Source: Bursaphelenchus xylophilus (Eukaryota > Nematoda > Chromadorea > Rhabditida > Aphelenchoididae). From it: a DNA stretch of 64,000 bases. Within the stretch, counting starts at the first letter, position 1. Each line of letters starts with the position of its first letter. Shown one piece after another: positions 54,401 to 63,892 of the stretch. Below the pieces are notes generated by a model that worked only from the letters and a program-made list of their open reading frames with translations, did no database searches and had not been told where the DNA came from. The position numbers and the translations under genes were made by a program. The stretch is taken from assembly GCA_904066235.2 (NCBI GenBank), contig CAJFCV020000005.1, positions 11,341,501 through 11,405,500 of the forward strand. Direction: 5' to 3'.

Positions 54401-56260
54401 TTTTGCTTTTCATCGCCAACACACTGCGAATTTGACTTTTTTACTTTGCAGCTAAAAAATCACTATTTTCCCGACATGCTGATATCTAATGCATATAGCC
54501 ATAAAATGTTACAGTAACCCACCTCCGCTAGCCGCCCACAACAAGGGCGTTCGGTCGTCGAGATCTCGGCAATTTACGTCCTGATCCACCTTCAACAACG
54601 CGTTCAGCACCGCTTCTGCGCGGCTCTCTTCAAACTCGTCTAATGTTGCAGCGTAATGTAGAGGTCGAGCTCCCTGAAACGGGAAAAATATTGTGTTTAG
54701 AATAGACAATGGTATACATATAGACAATTTTTGAAAGTGACTTTCTGCTTACATAAAGATCAGGAGTGTCGTACGGCGCCCCATTGTTTAGCAGTTCTTG
54801 TAGCGCGGAGACCTGAAAAAATTATTATTTTAGAGGTTTTTAAAGATTCGTTTTTTGTTTAGTTCACATCTATTTTCAAGCGTTTTTCTAACGTCATCCA
54901 GTCGGAAAAAAACCCTGAAAAAAATCAGCGTTTTCCAGCAGCAAAAAATGTTCAGCATAAAGGGAGTTTGCCTCGCCGTCGTTCGTGGAGATGCCACCTT
55001 TTGCGATAAGGTCTCTTTTCAGACCTGTCAAGACTTTTTGGCCTTGTATCAGTCTGTCGGGAAAATAACGGCGGGTCTTCACGCCTTAGCGCCCATCATC
55101 GCTTTTGCTTCGCAACGGCTAGCCTAACTGGAAATTTGATGCGCAACTGCAGCATTTTTTCGTTGAGGCGAGACATTTCGCTGCGACAACCCGCCGTTAT
55201 TTTCCCGATAGACTTACAGTTGGGGACCTGATCCAGTGGCAAAAAACGTACCATTTTGTATCCGGGAGGTATCAAAAATGTGGCAAAATACCTCCCACTA
55301 CAAGAAAAAAACTCGGTTTTTGAAGGGACCTTTGCCTCAAAAAGAGCGGGAGCGCTTTTGAAATCGGAGTTTTTTCACTTGAAGAGGGAAGCATTTTGCC
55401 ACATTTTTGATTCTTCCCGGATGCAAAATCGCACTTTTTTGCCACTGAATCAGGCCCGTCACAGTATCAACACTGCAAATCTGTGAAAAAGCTTTGAGTT
55501 TCTGCCAATTTCCGACCCAGATTCATAACTATTCTATTATAATTGTACAGTGACGGACCTGATCCAGCGGACCCAAACTGGTGCTTTTTTTGCCACTGGA
55601 TCAGGTCCCCCACTGTAGAACGTGTGCTCAGTGTTGTGGAGGGTCAAACCTCTCCACAATTCCCACAGAAATTGGCATAAACCAAGTCATATAAAAGCAA
55701 CGTCACCGATTATCACTTTATTAATCTCATTTCTCTTTTCTTTGGGCGGTCGCAATAAACCTATTCCTAATCTTGTGTCTACTATCTTCTACCTATCCAC
55801 GTTTGATCGTCCACCACACTCAGAGTGGAAGGGACCCATAATGAGAGGCTAAAAGTGTTGACGATCGCGACCATCTCCCCTACCTGTCCCGACACCACGG
55901 CCCAATGCACGGCCGTGTGCTTGTCCATATCCACATGGTCCAGCTGGCTGCCCTTCCCGATCAGGTGCTTCACAATGTCCGCGTGCCCCGCGGTGACGGC
56001 GACGAAGAGCGGTGTGAACCCGTGATGGTCTTGGTTGTCGATCAGCGACGGGTCCGCCTCCAACACCGCCACGAACAGCTGCAGGTCCGGTATTTCGGCG
56101 GCGTAGTGGATGGCGGCGCAGCCCTCGTCGTCGCGGTTGGTGGCCAGCTCGGGGTGGTCGCGGAGCAGGGTGCGCGCGCGGTCGTAGTCCAACGACTCCA
56201 GCGCCCGAATCAGGTCCATCATGCGCGGTTGCGGGGAGGCGGAGCGCACCTGCTTTGGGT
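45483..56260 (-). CDS. Ankyrin-repeat protein, inversin/nephrocystin-2-like, about 814-826 aa
   Basis: Exons (minus) 56260-55884, 54812-54753, 54673-54523, 51628-51366, 50608-50458, 50317-49911, 49290-49128, 48492-48304, 47568-47242, 45877-45483; all phases fit. First ATG in exon 1 is 56222; the TTTTGCAG acceptor before it could be a spliced-leader site or join a missing upstream exon. Exons 1-6 encode at least seven ankyrin repeats (EGCAAIHYAAE, HGFTPLFVAVTAGHADIV, GARPLHYAATLDEF, RTPLLWAASGG, NAVHCAASHGHVAIV, NGDTPLFYASTFGHYDC, YGRTALHLAAANGDLDLV). Then a Ser/Asn-rich linker, an acidic patch DDEDDDEEPG, a conserved-looking block LKRIQIQYGKVQEGVLVRSL to YAWEKFLYDQLKLIYLEER, and a basic tail. 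GA-PLHYAA and RT-LLWAA resemble inversin repeats; that name is tentative. Likely a scaffold protein. Confidence 0.8.
46071..46544. mobile_element. Family A MITE interrupted by another element
   Basis: CAGTGACGGACCTGATCCAG to CACTG, split by a 223-bp element at 46190-46412. The right TA is at 46545-46546. Last intron of the ankyrin gene. Confidence 0.8.
46190..46412. mobile_element. Small ACGTCAAACTGAG-ended element nested in family A
   Basis: CACGTCAAACTGAGAC to CTCAGTTTGACGTG, near-identical to 13386-13609. It splits the loop of the host MITE. Confidence 0.8.
46630..47087. mobile_element. Family D foldback element
   Basis: GGAAGTACTCCAAGTGCGAC at the left and, inverted, AGGGAAGTGCTCCAACTGCG at the right; core GCGCTTTGCAGAAACGACCG and AAAGCGCGAGCTAAAACTTT. 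In the last intron of the ankyrin gene. Confidence 0.75.
47620..48295. mobile_element. Composite of family D pieces with a family B right end inside
   Basis: AGTGAGACGCTCAGATTCTG at the left; a lone family B right end (TGCTCATTATTTTCCCGACA, 47653-47689); then D segments with GCAAAGCACGAGCTGG and GCAAAGCGTGAGCTAGG; CTAGGCGTCGCACTTGGAGT at the right. Intron 8 of the ankyrin gene. Confidence 0.6.
48552..48851. mobile_element. Two family A MITEs fused (one truncated, one minimal)
   Basis: CAGTGGGGGACCTGATTCAA starts the first, which loses its right end near 48775. A second with CAGTGCGGACCTGATCTAAT starts about 48796 and ends CACTG at 48851. TA follows and is shared with the next family B element. 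Confidence 0.7.
48853..49076. mobile_element. Family B MITE, longer 224-bp form
   Basis: ATCAGTCTGTCTGGAAAATA to ATTTTCCCGACAGACTGAT. The left half resembles the GTGGA subtype and the right half the GAGC subtype, so it looks like a hybrid. Confidence 0.75.
49405..49500. repeat. GCACNGTGC element fragment
   Basis: AAAGTGCGTAGACTTTTGTC, GTGGGCCGCACCGTGCAG and CACCATGCAAGTGC; half of the element seen at 13795-14100. Confidence 0.6.
49572..49903. mobile_element. Mariner-like MITE, 332 bp
   Basis: TTAGGTTGTTCAGAAAGTTC at the left after TA; the inverse GAACTTTCTGAACAAC at the right with a one-base change in the last bases. Arms of about 95 bp. It ends seven bases inside the intron after ankyrin exon 6 (donor at 49910). 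Confidence 0.82.
50666..50820. mobile_element. Family B MITE, GAGC subtype
   Basis: TCAGTCTGTCGGGAAAATAA to ATTTTCCCGACAGACTGAT. Intron 4 of the ankyrin gene. Confidence 0.82.
50826..51155. mobile_element. GCACNGTGC element with recognisable inverted ends
   Basis: TTTCATAAAGTCCGTAGACT at the left and AAAGTCTAGGCACTTTATAA at the right form an imperfect inverted repeat. The interior holds about nine GCACAGTGC/GCACCGTGC/GCACTGTGC motifs. This is the clearest case of the motif being part of a discrete, MITE-sized unit. Confidence 0.72.
51166..51317. mobile_element. Family B MITE, GAGC-like subtype
   Basis: ATCAGTCTGTCTGGAAAATA to ATTTTCCCGACAGACTGATA. Intron 4 of the ankyrin gene, 49 bp before the exon 4 donor side. 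Confidence 0.8.
51658..52245. mobile_element. Family D foldback element, disrupted, with a family B left end inside
   Basis: GATGTGCGACGCTTGGATTT at the left, GCTCGCGTTTTTACAGAAAC inside, a family B left end (ATCAGTGCGTCGGGAAAATA) near 51979-52003, then GCAAAGGGCGAGCTAGGA. Intron 3 of the ankyrin gene. Confidence 0.6.
52256..52402. mobile_element. Family B MITE, GAGC-like subtype
   Basis: TCAGTCTGTCGGGGAAATAA to ATTTTCCCGACAGACTGAT. Confidence 0.8.
52491..53134. repeat. LTR 1 of the TRIM-like element
   Basis: 644 bp. TATATAA at 52851-52857 is a candidate RNA polymerase II TATA box for the element. Confidence 0.8.
53216..53859. repeat. LTR 2 of the TRIM-like element
   Basis: 644 bp, TATATAA at 53576-53582, identical to LTR 1 apart from position 53832. 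Confidence 0.8.
53906..54060. mobile_element. Family B MITE, GTGGA-like subtype
   Basis: TCAGTCTGTCGGGAAAATAA to ATTTTCCCGACAGATTGAT, core GGCTAGCCGCGGCAAGAGA. Confidence 0.8.
54380..54485. repeat. Fragments: GCAC-element left end and family B right end
   Basis: CATCAAGTTCGTAGACTTTT (GCAC-element end) followed by ATTTTCCCGACATGCTGAT (B right end, 54467-54485). Confidence 0.5.
55048..55213. mobile_element. Family B MITE, CGGCGGGTC subtype
   Basis: ATCAGTCTGTCGGGAAAATA to TTATTTTCCCGATAGACT; inner ACGGCGGGTC / AACCCGCCGTT. Intron 1 of the ankyrin gene; its right side shares a TA with the next family A copy. Confidence 0.78.
55217..55464. mobile_element. Family A MITE
   Basis: CAGTTGGGGACCTGATCCAG to AATCAGGCCCGTCACAG, TA at 55215-55216. 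Intron 1 of the ankyrin gene. Confidence 0.8.
55548..55615. mobile_element. Minimal family A derivative, 68 bp
   Basis: CAGTGACGGACCTGATCCAG and inverse CTGGATCAGGTCCCCCACTG with almost no interior, TA on both sides (55546-55547, 55616-55617). Confidence 0.8.
55640..55815. repeat. Dispersed repeat, inverse of 9525-9705
   Basis: ACCAAGTCATATAAAAGCAA, CTTGTGTCTACTATCTTCTA and GTTTGATCGTCCACCACAC match the reverse complement of the esterase A intron 6 block. Ends 69 bp from the ankyrin exon 1 donor. Confidence 0.6.
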
Positions 56261-58603
56261 CTGCAAAAGGAATGGAAGATTTTGCGCGGGTTTTCGAAGA
56301 TTCTACGGATTTTATGGCGCGATAAATATGAAAAGATACCTTAAAATCGGAAAAAAGTTTTGGTTCACCCCTAATACGACTTGACCACCGTCTTTTTGGG
56401 CGGATTAGGCCTCTTCTTCACTGTAGAGTCGAATTAGCGCCACTGTTACGAAAAAATGCCTCGCCTAAGGTTGGTGGACAGGAAGCGGCGAAGAAATGGT
56501 GCGTGTTTTAGTATCATCCGGCTTCCCACGGAAAGACGGGGCTTTTGCGTAATCCCTGGCGTGCGGCAAATCGCTGTCAGCTCTCTACAAACTTTATTAT
56601 AAGCCAGATTTATACAGGGTGGGGCATCTTTGTGGCCCGATTTGAATTGGCTATATCTTCTTTAGTTTTTGGCCAAATCTTAAATTTCTTTTTTTCTCTG
56701 AATCCTCAGACAACCCCTTTTTGTTTGATACCAAATATGTTATACATATTGTCATCTACAGTTATTGGATTTATTCTTGGAGTTCATTTTTTCGGTCGTT
56801 TTTTGGTTGTTTTTTCGGTCTTTCCCGGTGTGTCCGAAAATAACATATTTAGTATCTGACAAAATGGGGTTGTCTGAGAATTCAGGGAAAAAAAGGATTT
56901 TAAGATTTGGCCAAAAACTAAAGAAATTATAGCTATTTCAAATCGGGCCACAAAGATGCCCCACCCTGTATTATTTGCGATGGATTGGAAAGTTGGTGCG
57001 AAATGGCAAAAAAAATGAATTTTTCATCAAGAAATCAACATTATTTCCCCTACAAACTCATATTACTCGAAAAACAAAAAAAAATGTTTTTTTTTTGTTT
57101 TTGTAAGCCATGACAATTTACTGCGACATCGGACTCTGAAAAAGATGATTTTTCCCCCCAAGAATGAAAAAAAGGCAAAAAGTTGTAAATTCATAAACAA
57201 AACATCTATAATTCACCAAAAGATATGTCTCTTCCCAGCCTAATCCGCCGCTAAATATCCGTTGTTTTCAATAGTCGTCGGGAAAATGCGAATTATCTGG
57301 ACGAACAAAAAAGATTTGGAATCTTGATGCGAATGAAAAACTCGCTGTGCAATTTCAGGATGACGCACATCAGATACAAAATTTTTTTACTTAAATCGAG
57401 AAATCTGATTTGGAGGTTCTATTAACATTGGTCCATATAGGAAATATCCAAAATGTTATCAAAATTCGTCTATACAAAAAAAAGTTGATGCGATTTGAAA
57501 ATTTGGGATTAAAACAGGCGTTTTTGGAACTGAAAACAATTGCGATTGTAGGAATTACGGGTTTTCTTCACCAATCATGCTCATTTAGATCTAATCTATC
57601 AATTACCGGGTAAAAAAGACGGTTTTCACAATGTGCCACAACGTCAGCATGTTATACATGACAATATTCACCACTAATTTTTTTAAGGTTTTGAAGCTGC
57701 AAATGATTCTTACAAGAAGTGATATTGATTATAAGATCAAATTAGTTTCAAAACATCCGTTTTTACCCTAAAAAGTTCAAAAATTGAGGAACTAGGTTGT
57801 TGTATAGATCATGTATAATATCGAAATTTGTACCAAAAAACGGATGATAGGCTTCAAAAAAAGAATTAAAAACTATGTTACTAACTAAAACCGTCGATGG
57901 GTCAAAGAAATAATCCGTATGTTTCTCACTTTTATGTCTGTATCAATTCCGCGTTATCCATGATAGTGAGACCATCTTAGGAGGCTATGTCGCCGGCCGG
58001 CGCTTTAGCAACGCGGCAACATCATTCTAGTTTTTATGAAAAGGGGACACCTTAACCAGTCCAAACGAGGTCTGAGACCAACTACTAGCCATTTTTTGAA
58101 TCTTATTTTATTTGATTCTTTTCCATCTAAAAAGAAATACGTAGCCAACGAAAGGACGTTATTACGTTTTCAAAACATAGATTACCGGTGCAGCAAACCC
58201 AAATATGAACATGTGAAGACGTATGTTATTCATGCTAAATTGATGGCAAAATGTCATTTAATTTGGCATTATGGACTCTGAAAGAAGATTTGATAAACTG
58301 AGATACCCTATAATGAATGTGTCCATGCAGTGAGCAGCCTTAGCCGTTGCAAAACCGAAAAAATTTTTTGATACCCGAATTTGGGGGCGCGACGTCCAAA
58401 CCCCGAACTTTCGCACGGTGCAAAATGTGTCAGGACTTTATGGCGCGACTAGTAGCATTTTCACAAAGTGCCTGGAAATTTTTTGGCTTTCGTGCAGTGC
58501 ATCTTTTTTGGAGTTGCAATGGTAAGGAGGAGTATGACACCATCTCTCACAAGATTTAGCGGTGTTTCGATCGAATCTCTGTGTTACTACGTAGGTTATG
58601 GTA
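56261..58603. other. Gene-poor stretch with one family H MITE
   Basis: No convincing coding exons. Only 56615-56968 (MITE) and a GCAC-type fragment near 58400-58500 are recognised. Confidence 0.45.
56615..56968. mobile_element. Family H MITE, 354 bp palindrome with CAGGGTGGGGCATC ends
   Basis: CAGGGTGGGGCATCTTTGTG and inverse, TA on both sides (56613-56614, 56969-56970); arms of about 120 bp or more (TGGCCCGATTTGAA, ACTAAAGAA). Confidence 0.87.
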
Positions 58604-58862
58604 CTAGGCGGGCCAAAAAGTCTTGACATGTTTTCGCACCGTGCGGGCGCATGAATTCGGCGTTGCGACGAGGTGTCGCGCGATAAAGATTTGGCGGGGT
58701 GCGAATGAAGAACGCACTGTGCGTTGTTTACCCTTTTTCAAAACAATCTTTTTGCACTGTGCGGGGTCGCATTGCACCCTAAATGCTTCTTGTCGCCGCG
58801 CGACAAATTTCATGCACGACGGCGCACTGTGAAGACATGTCCAGATTTTTTGGCCCGCCTAG
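58604..58862. mobile_element. Inverted-repeat element with CTAGGCGGGCC ends, 259 bp
   Basis: CTAGGCGGGCCAAAAAGTCT and inverse, TA on both sides (58602-58603, 58863-58864), internal GCACCGTGC and GCACTGTGC motifs. A degenerate relative of its right end lies at 58430-58452. Confidence 0.75.
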
Positions 58863-58864
58863 TA

Positions 58865-59783
58865 GAAAAATCGCAGTTTGTTTTCGGTAAGTGTGGGCTG
58901 AAAGCTCTGGCGACTCTATGGCCCGCAAGAGTCGCTACGGTGACAAAACCTTTTTTTTTCACATTTCCTTTCCTACTCTGTAACAAACGCGGTTCAATAA
59001 TATAGCTTTATGGTCATCTAACAATATGCGACAAGGTGTTTGTCATAAGTGCAGCCTGAGAAAATGCCCGTAAAAGGAGCGAGTTGGGAAAGATTGGTAA
59101 TGTGAAAGGCGGCAGCTGCTAATTACATGTAAAATAACAAGCTTTTTACCAAAACGTAGGCGGCAAAAAACAGGAGGAGTGGGGGATTGCAAAATGGTAT
59201 TTGAGACTCGAAAAGATTGTTCGAAATGTCAGGAGTGGGCTACAAAGTTTACAGAGCTAAAATTGAAGTGAAAAATTAGTACGTGGGAAAAACGAAAATT
59301 TTGAGCGAATCTTAATCCAGGCCTCTTTCAGGACGACGATCTCCTAAAAATTACCCAAAAACACGTCAGGTTTTGGCATAATCCCAAGTCCACGCCAAAA
59401 ATTAACCCTCCGAATGTTGGCTGGTAATTGGCGCCCGCTGAAAGAAAGCGGCCCAAATTTCGCTCCATTTGGGCGGCGTATATCGCTTTTGATACCGAAA
59501 AGAGTTTTATGGCCGCCGGGCCGAATACCTTGCGGAGAGGTTTCCCCCCACTTCCCCCTCTCTGTCTCCCCCTTTTTCGGTCTTCGTATGGCCGTGTACA
59601 ACATGCAATGGGCTGTATTATTGTTTTTGGAGGGCCATAAAGGAAGATGGAAGGATAATGGAGGCCGTTACAGAAGAAAGGAGGAGCAGAGGGCAAAAAC
59701 ATGAGGGTAGTTTGAAATTTCAGTGGTGAATTTTGTATGTCAAAAGGGAAAAAGAAAGTTCCTATTGGGCCAAAGCGATTTAT
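58865..59783. other. No gene seen
   Basis: Unassigned DNA; open frames on both strands at 59328-59864 lack domains, splice support or plausible composition. Confidence 0.4.
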
Positions 59784-59934
59784 TAGTGTGTCGGGAAAAT
59801 AATGAGCACAATGTGCGCCGATTGCTTTGCTGAAGTGAAAAGCAATTTGATTTCGCCGCGACACAATTTATTTTCTCGGAGACGATGCGATTTTCGACGC
59901 GACAGAGTGCTCATTATTTTCCCGACAGACTGAT
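59784..59934. mobile_element. Family B MITE, GAGC subtype
   Basis: TTAGTGTGTCGGGAAAATAA to ATTTTCCCGACAGACTGATA. Confidence 0.8.
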
Positions 59935-60028
59935 AGATGTTGTGGCCTTTTAATTCAGAGAGAGTATCCCATTGCCAGCATTCTCTTCGCTAATAGTCAT
60001 CATTCATCTCCGAATTTTCAAATTTAAA

Positions 60029-60462
60029 AGGGAGGTACCCCAAGTTCGACGCACAGCTTTTGATGAAACTTGGCACAAATTTAGAATAACTATTTCTAGA
60101 ATATATACGAGAATCCTAGCTCTTGCTTTGCAGAAACAACCGAGATTTTTAGATCGAAAGTCGGCGAAACTGTGAGACTTTTTGCCGAATTTCGATACGA
60201 AAAGATGCATACCTATTTTTGCCGTAAAGTGTAATTTTTTTACAAAAAATATTTTTCTCCGCATGAAACTGGCAAAGTCATTGTCAAAAATTTGTTTTTC
60301 TTTCTGACCGCTCTCCGCGTTTAGCGTGCTCTCTCGGCGGCAAAGATGGTTCAATATCTCGGCGGCTCTTGCAAAGCGTGAGCTAAAACTTTCAGGTTTT
60401 GATATTTAGTCCATGCCCGACGTGTGCGCAAAATTTAAAGAAAATCTGAGGGTTGCTTCCCT
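60029..60462. mobile_element. Family D foldback element
   Basis: AGGGAGGTACCCCAAGTTCG at the left, CTCTTGCTTTGCAGAAACAA and GCAAAGCGTGAGCTAAAACT inside, AATCTGAGGGTTGCTTCCCT at the right. Confidence 0.7.
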
Positions 60463-61087
60463 TGTCGTTGTACAGATCTATGACTGTGTATACTATACCA
60501 GACCGTTCGCTGTCGTTGGAGAGATTTTTCGCATTTGCACTGTGCAGAAAAAGTCGAGCAAACAACAGCCCGCAGAACGTCTATTGCACGGTGCGAAAAG
60601 CAAGAAATTGCAGTGGGCAAAGTGAGCCTTTAACAAGGAAAGCACTTCTATGTGTTATTGAGCTACAGATCGAGACAATACCAACAAATTCGCAAAATTT
60701 TTCTGATTCAAAACGCAAAAGTTAGCCGCCTAATTTTGGTTTGTAAGGGCGCAAAACCCCTTAGAACTTTTCTCGCAACGCCACGCAAATGCCCCTTTTT
60801 TACATTCAGACTACTAATTTTAAAAGGTGTGGTATCAATCAAATTTGATATTTTTAGGCTTGTCAAGATGCCAGGGTCTACTTTAGCCCCAAACAAGGCT
60901 TTGATTTGGTAAAGACTTGGTCAAAAAAGGCATTACAGCGTCGGTGCAGCGAGAAAAATTCAGAGGTTCCTTTGACCCTTACAAATTAAAATTATGCATC
61001 TAATTTTTACATATTCTGAATCGCAAAAATTTTGCGACTTTTTGATGTATTTCTCGACCTGTAACTCAACCTGTAGCCCATAAAGTA
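60463..61087. other. No gene seen; short GCACNGTGC fragment
   Basis: GCACTGTGC at 60537 and GCACGGTGC at 60586 with the GAGCAAACAACAGCCCGC block; otherwise unassigned. Confidence 0.4.
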
Positions 61088-61365
61088 CAGGGTGTAAAAA
61101 TTTGGTGGGCCGAGTTGAATTGGCTATAATTTCTTTAATTTTGGGCCAAATGTTAAAATTCTTTTTTTCCCTGAGCCTTCAGACCTCCCCATTTTGTTTA
61201 ATACCAAATATGTGAGTACAGAAATCTCGCCATCTTCGTCGTGAAGAATAAAAGATCTAAAAAAATGCCGAAAATCAGTCGTATCTTGTGAACGTTACAT
61301 ATAGTTGTGGCAAACTTAGGTTCACAAGGTTTAGAATTTTGTGTAGAATAGTTTGGTACACCCTG
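61088..61365. mobile_element. Family H MITE relative, CAGGGTGTA ends
   Basis: CAGGGTGTA and TACACCCTG ends with TA on both sides. The left side shares GTTGAATTGGCTATAATTTC with 56615-56968; the right side is unrelated. Confidence 0.6.
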
Positions 61366-61914
61366 TACTTTTCTTGTCAAAAAAGGGAACTTTGGTTTTC
61401 GCACAGTACGTATCACAAAAATCACCCTAGCGACATCAAACGGACTCGTATTTCGTATTGACTGTTCATTTTTGCTGTCTTCTGTTTTCAACTCCTTTCC
61501 GACTTTTTACCCTTTTACACACTCCACTACACATGACTGCGTTTATTATTATACAAACTCAAACAACAAAAAAACTTCTGGTATAGCCAAACATACGATA
61601 AAACCGTCAGAGAAGCTGCTGCCAAAACATCCTCTCCATCGGCGTGATTGAACTCTCAAATCCCGGCTTAATCCGCGATTTGTCTGCCCGCGCCTGTTAT
61701 TGTCTGCTTTGTCATCGCCGAGACCAATCCGGAGCCGGCGTTTTGTGGATGGAGGCAATTGAAAAGGAAAGGTCAATTGCGGTGGATTTTGCAATCGAAC
61801 AGGCTTCTCCTGTTGAGGCCAAGGCCGTACGGTATACGCTGAGCCGCACAAGTGCATATGACCTTTTCCGAACTTCAACCTAAAAATTGCGGGAATTTCT
61901 GCAAAGCGCCAACT
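61366..61914. other. No gene seen
   Basis: Short open frames on both strands (61549-61971 minus, 61644-61883 plus) show no domain and overlap each other. Confidence 0.4.
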
Positions 61915-61999
61915 ATCAGTCTGTCGGGAAAATGCGCGATAGAGGCGAGGTGAGACATTATGCTGCAACAACCCGCCGTTATTTTCCCGGCAGACTGAT
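61915..61999. mobile_element. Family B MITE, 85-bp deletion form
   Basis: ATCAGTCTGTCGGGAAAATG to ATTTTCCCGGCAGACTGATA, CAACCCGCCGTT kept on the right. Confidence 0.75.
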
Positions 62000-62111
62000 A
62001 TCTAGAAGTCTTGCATGTGTATATAGTTAAAAAATGTTTTAAATTTGTGCCAAGTTTCATCAAAATTTGAGCGTCGCATTATAGATGCTTCCATTCTGAG
62101 CATACGTTCTA

Positions 62112-62343
62112 CAGTGGGGGACCTGATCCAGTGGCAAAAAACATACCATTTTGCATCAAGGAAGTATCAAAAATGTGGCAAAACGCCTCCCTTTTCAAGT
62201 GAAAAAACTACGATTTCAAAGGCGCGCCCTTCAAAACGAAGTTTTTTTTTTCACTTGGAGAGGGAAGCATTTTGCCACATTTTTGATACTTCCCTGATGC
62301 AAAATGGTACGTTTTTTTTGCGACTGGATCAGGTTCTTCACTG
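62112..62343. mobile_element. Family A MITE, intact ends
   Basis: CAGTGGGGGACCTGATCCAG to GGATCAGGTTCTTCACTG, TA on both sides (62110-62111, 62344-62345). Confidence 0.85.
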
Positions 62344-62344
62344 T

Positions 62345-62557
62345 ATCAGTAGCACAATGTTGCTGCAACGACCATGTCGCTGACGCAAAAAGAAATTTGA
62401 TTTTGCCACGACACAATTCATTTTCTAAGCGGCCATGCGATTTTCGATGCGACGAATCATCATTATTTTCCCGACAGACCGATATTTGTCTGTCGGGAAA
62501 ATAATGTGGACCCGTTGCTCTTTGAAATCACCTATCATCATTATTTTCCCGACAGAG
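62345..62557. mobile_element. Two adjacent family B MITEs
   Basis: The first has a damaged left end (ATCAGTAGCACAATGTTGCT) and ends TTTTCCCGACAGACCGATA at 62483. The second (62488-62557) is a 70-bp form, TCTGTCGGGAAAATAATGTG to ATTATTTTCCCGACAGA. Confidence 0.7.
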
Positions 62558-62775
62558 TCACAAAATGCCTGCCCAGAAAATTGTTGGAGTGATTTTTGCG
62601 ACACGCAGTATCGCAAAAATAGGCAAGACAAGTCAGGGTGCGAGCGACAGCCCAGCAGAGCTTGTTGCGACGTGAAAAAAGCGCTGTGAAACGCCATATA
62701 AGATTTTAAATATTAGCTTCAAAAATAAAGTAATCATTGTGGAAAAAGTCTCAGGGTTGAATTGAAGGGAAAGTA

Positions 62776-62928
62776 TCCAGTCTGTCGGGAAAATAATGAG
62801 CATCTGGCGCATCGAAAATCGCATCACCGCCGAGAAAATGGACTGTGTCGCGGCAAAATCAAATTGCTTTTCTCTTCAGTGGCGCGGAAAAATAATGAGA
62901 TTGCTCATTATTTTCCCGACAGATTGAT
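62776..62928. mobile_element. Family B MITE, GAGC subtype
   Basis: CCAGTCTGTCGGGAAAATAA to ATTATTTTCCCGACAGATTG. Confidence 0.78.
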
Positions 62929-62984
62929 AAATTAGTGAAAATTTGAAGCCGTGTTCTTGTCTTTGCCTTCTTTCTTTGTTAGCT

Positions 62985-63143
62985 TCAAATTTCATCATGC
63001 AATTTTTCAAGGTCTTCCACTTCAAATATCAAATAAATCCATGCATTTGAATTGAAAGGCTTCCCTCTGACGTTGTCAAACAACCGACCAGATAAAGGGA
63101 TTCCCTCGAACACACAATAACTTTTAAAAAATAACAAAGCCAT
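62985..63143 (-). CDS. Possible small ORF or stray exon, 52 aa, unrecognised
   Basis: The frame reads MALLFFKSYCVFEGIPLSGR, then LFDNVRGKPFNSNAWIYLIF and ends LEKLHDEI. Its composition looks more protein-like than the surrounding random ORFs, but there is no homology I recognise, no clear splice partner and no promoter evidence. It may be a remnant exon. Confidence 0.2.
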   Translation of the reverse strand: MALLFFKSYCVFEGIPLSGRLFDNVRGKPFNSNAWIYLIFEVEDLEKLHDEI

Positions 63144-63419
63144 TAAACTTCGCAAAAAAATGGAGAGACAGAGTGATTTGAGCGACTGCACACGATATAC
63201 AGCGCTTTTTCGAAAGTGCGTAGACTTCTTGTTGCAAGCTTTTTGCATTGAAAAATTTTTTGCCGAAAATGCGACAATTTTTTTATGGATTTCGGCATGA
63301 AAAGTTTCGCACTTATTTCTACCGTAGATAACGTTTCACAAAAAAAATGTTTTTTAGCGTGGTCCTGGCAAATATAAATACAAAAAGTTGTTTGCTCTTC
63401 GACCGCTAAAATGACGAGC

Positions 63420-63672
63420 CACTGAGATTTGATCCAGTGGCAAAAAACATACCATTTTGCATCGGGGAAGTGTCAAAAAATGTATCAAAATGCCTCCCCT
63501 TCAAGTGAAAAAACTTCGTTTTGAAGGGTGAGCACTTTCCCTCCTAAAATCAGCGGGCGCGCTTTTGAAATCAGAGTTTTTTCACTTGGAGAGGGAAGCA
63601 TTTTGCCACATTTTCGATGCTTCGCGAACGCAAAATGATACGTTTTTTGCCACTGGATCAGGTCCCTCACTG
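63420..63672. mobile_element. Family A MITE, left end degenerate
   Basis: CACTGAGATTTGATCCAGTG at the left; right end GGATCAGGTCCCTCACTG followed by TA. Confidence 0.75.
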
Positions 63673-63729
63673 TAGGCAAAGTTTGAGGAAAAAGGCCGCA
63701 CTTTTGGTACTCTCCATTCCATTGTTTAC

Positions 63730-63892
63730 TATCAGTCTGTCGGGAAAATAATGGCAGATTGTCGCGGCAAAATGTTTTGCCTCGTCAAAAAAGGTAAGAG
63801 TCCAAATTCCCAGCAGCGGGAATTTGGACTTGCCTTTGCAAAAACGATAATTTCCAAAACGCGACCCTCCGTTATTTTCGCGACAGCCTGAT
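63730..63892. mobile_element. Family B MITE, GGCAGATTGTCGC subtype
   Basis: ATCAGTCTGTCGGGAAAATA to TTATTTTCGCGACAGCCTGA; the interior has an extra inner hairpin (AGTCCAAATTCCC / GGGAATTTGGACT). Confidence 0.75.

Noticed and set aside
55905..56384. Plus-strand ORF of 159 aa
   Set aside because: Antisense shadow of ankyrin exon 1.
59328..59864. Minus-strand ORF of 178 aa
   Set aside because: No domain, overlaps a family B MITE at its 5' end, and overlapping plus-strand frames are equally open.
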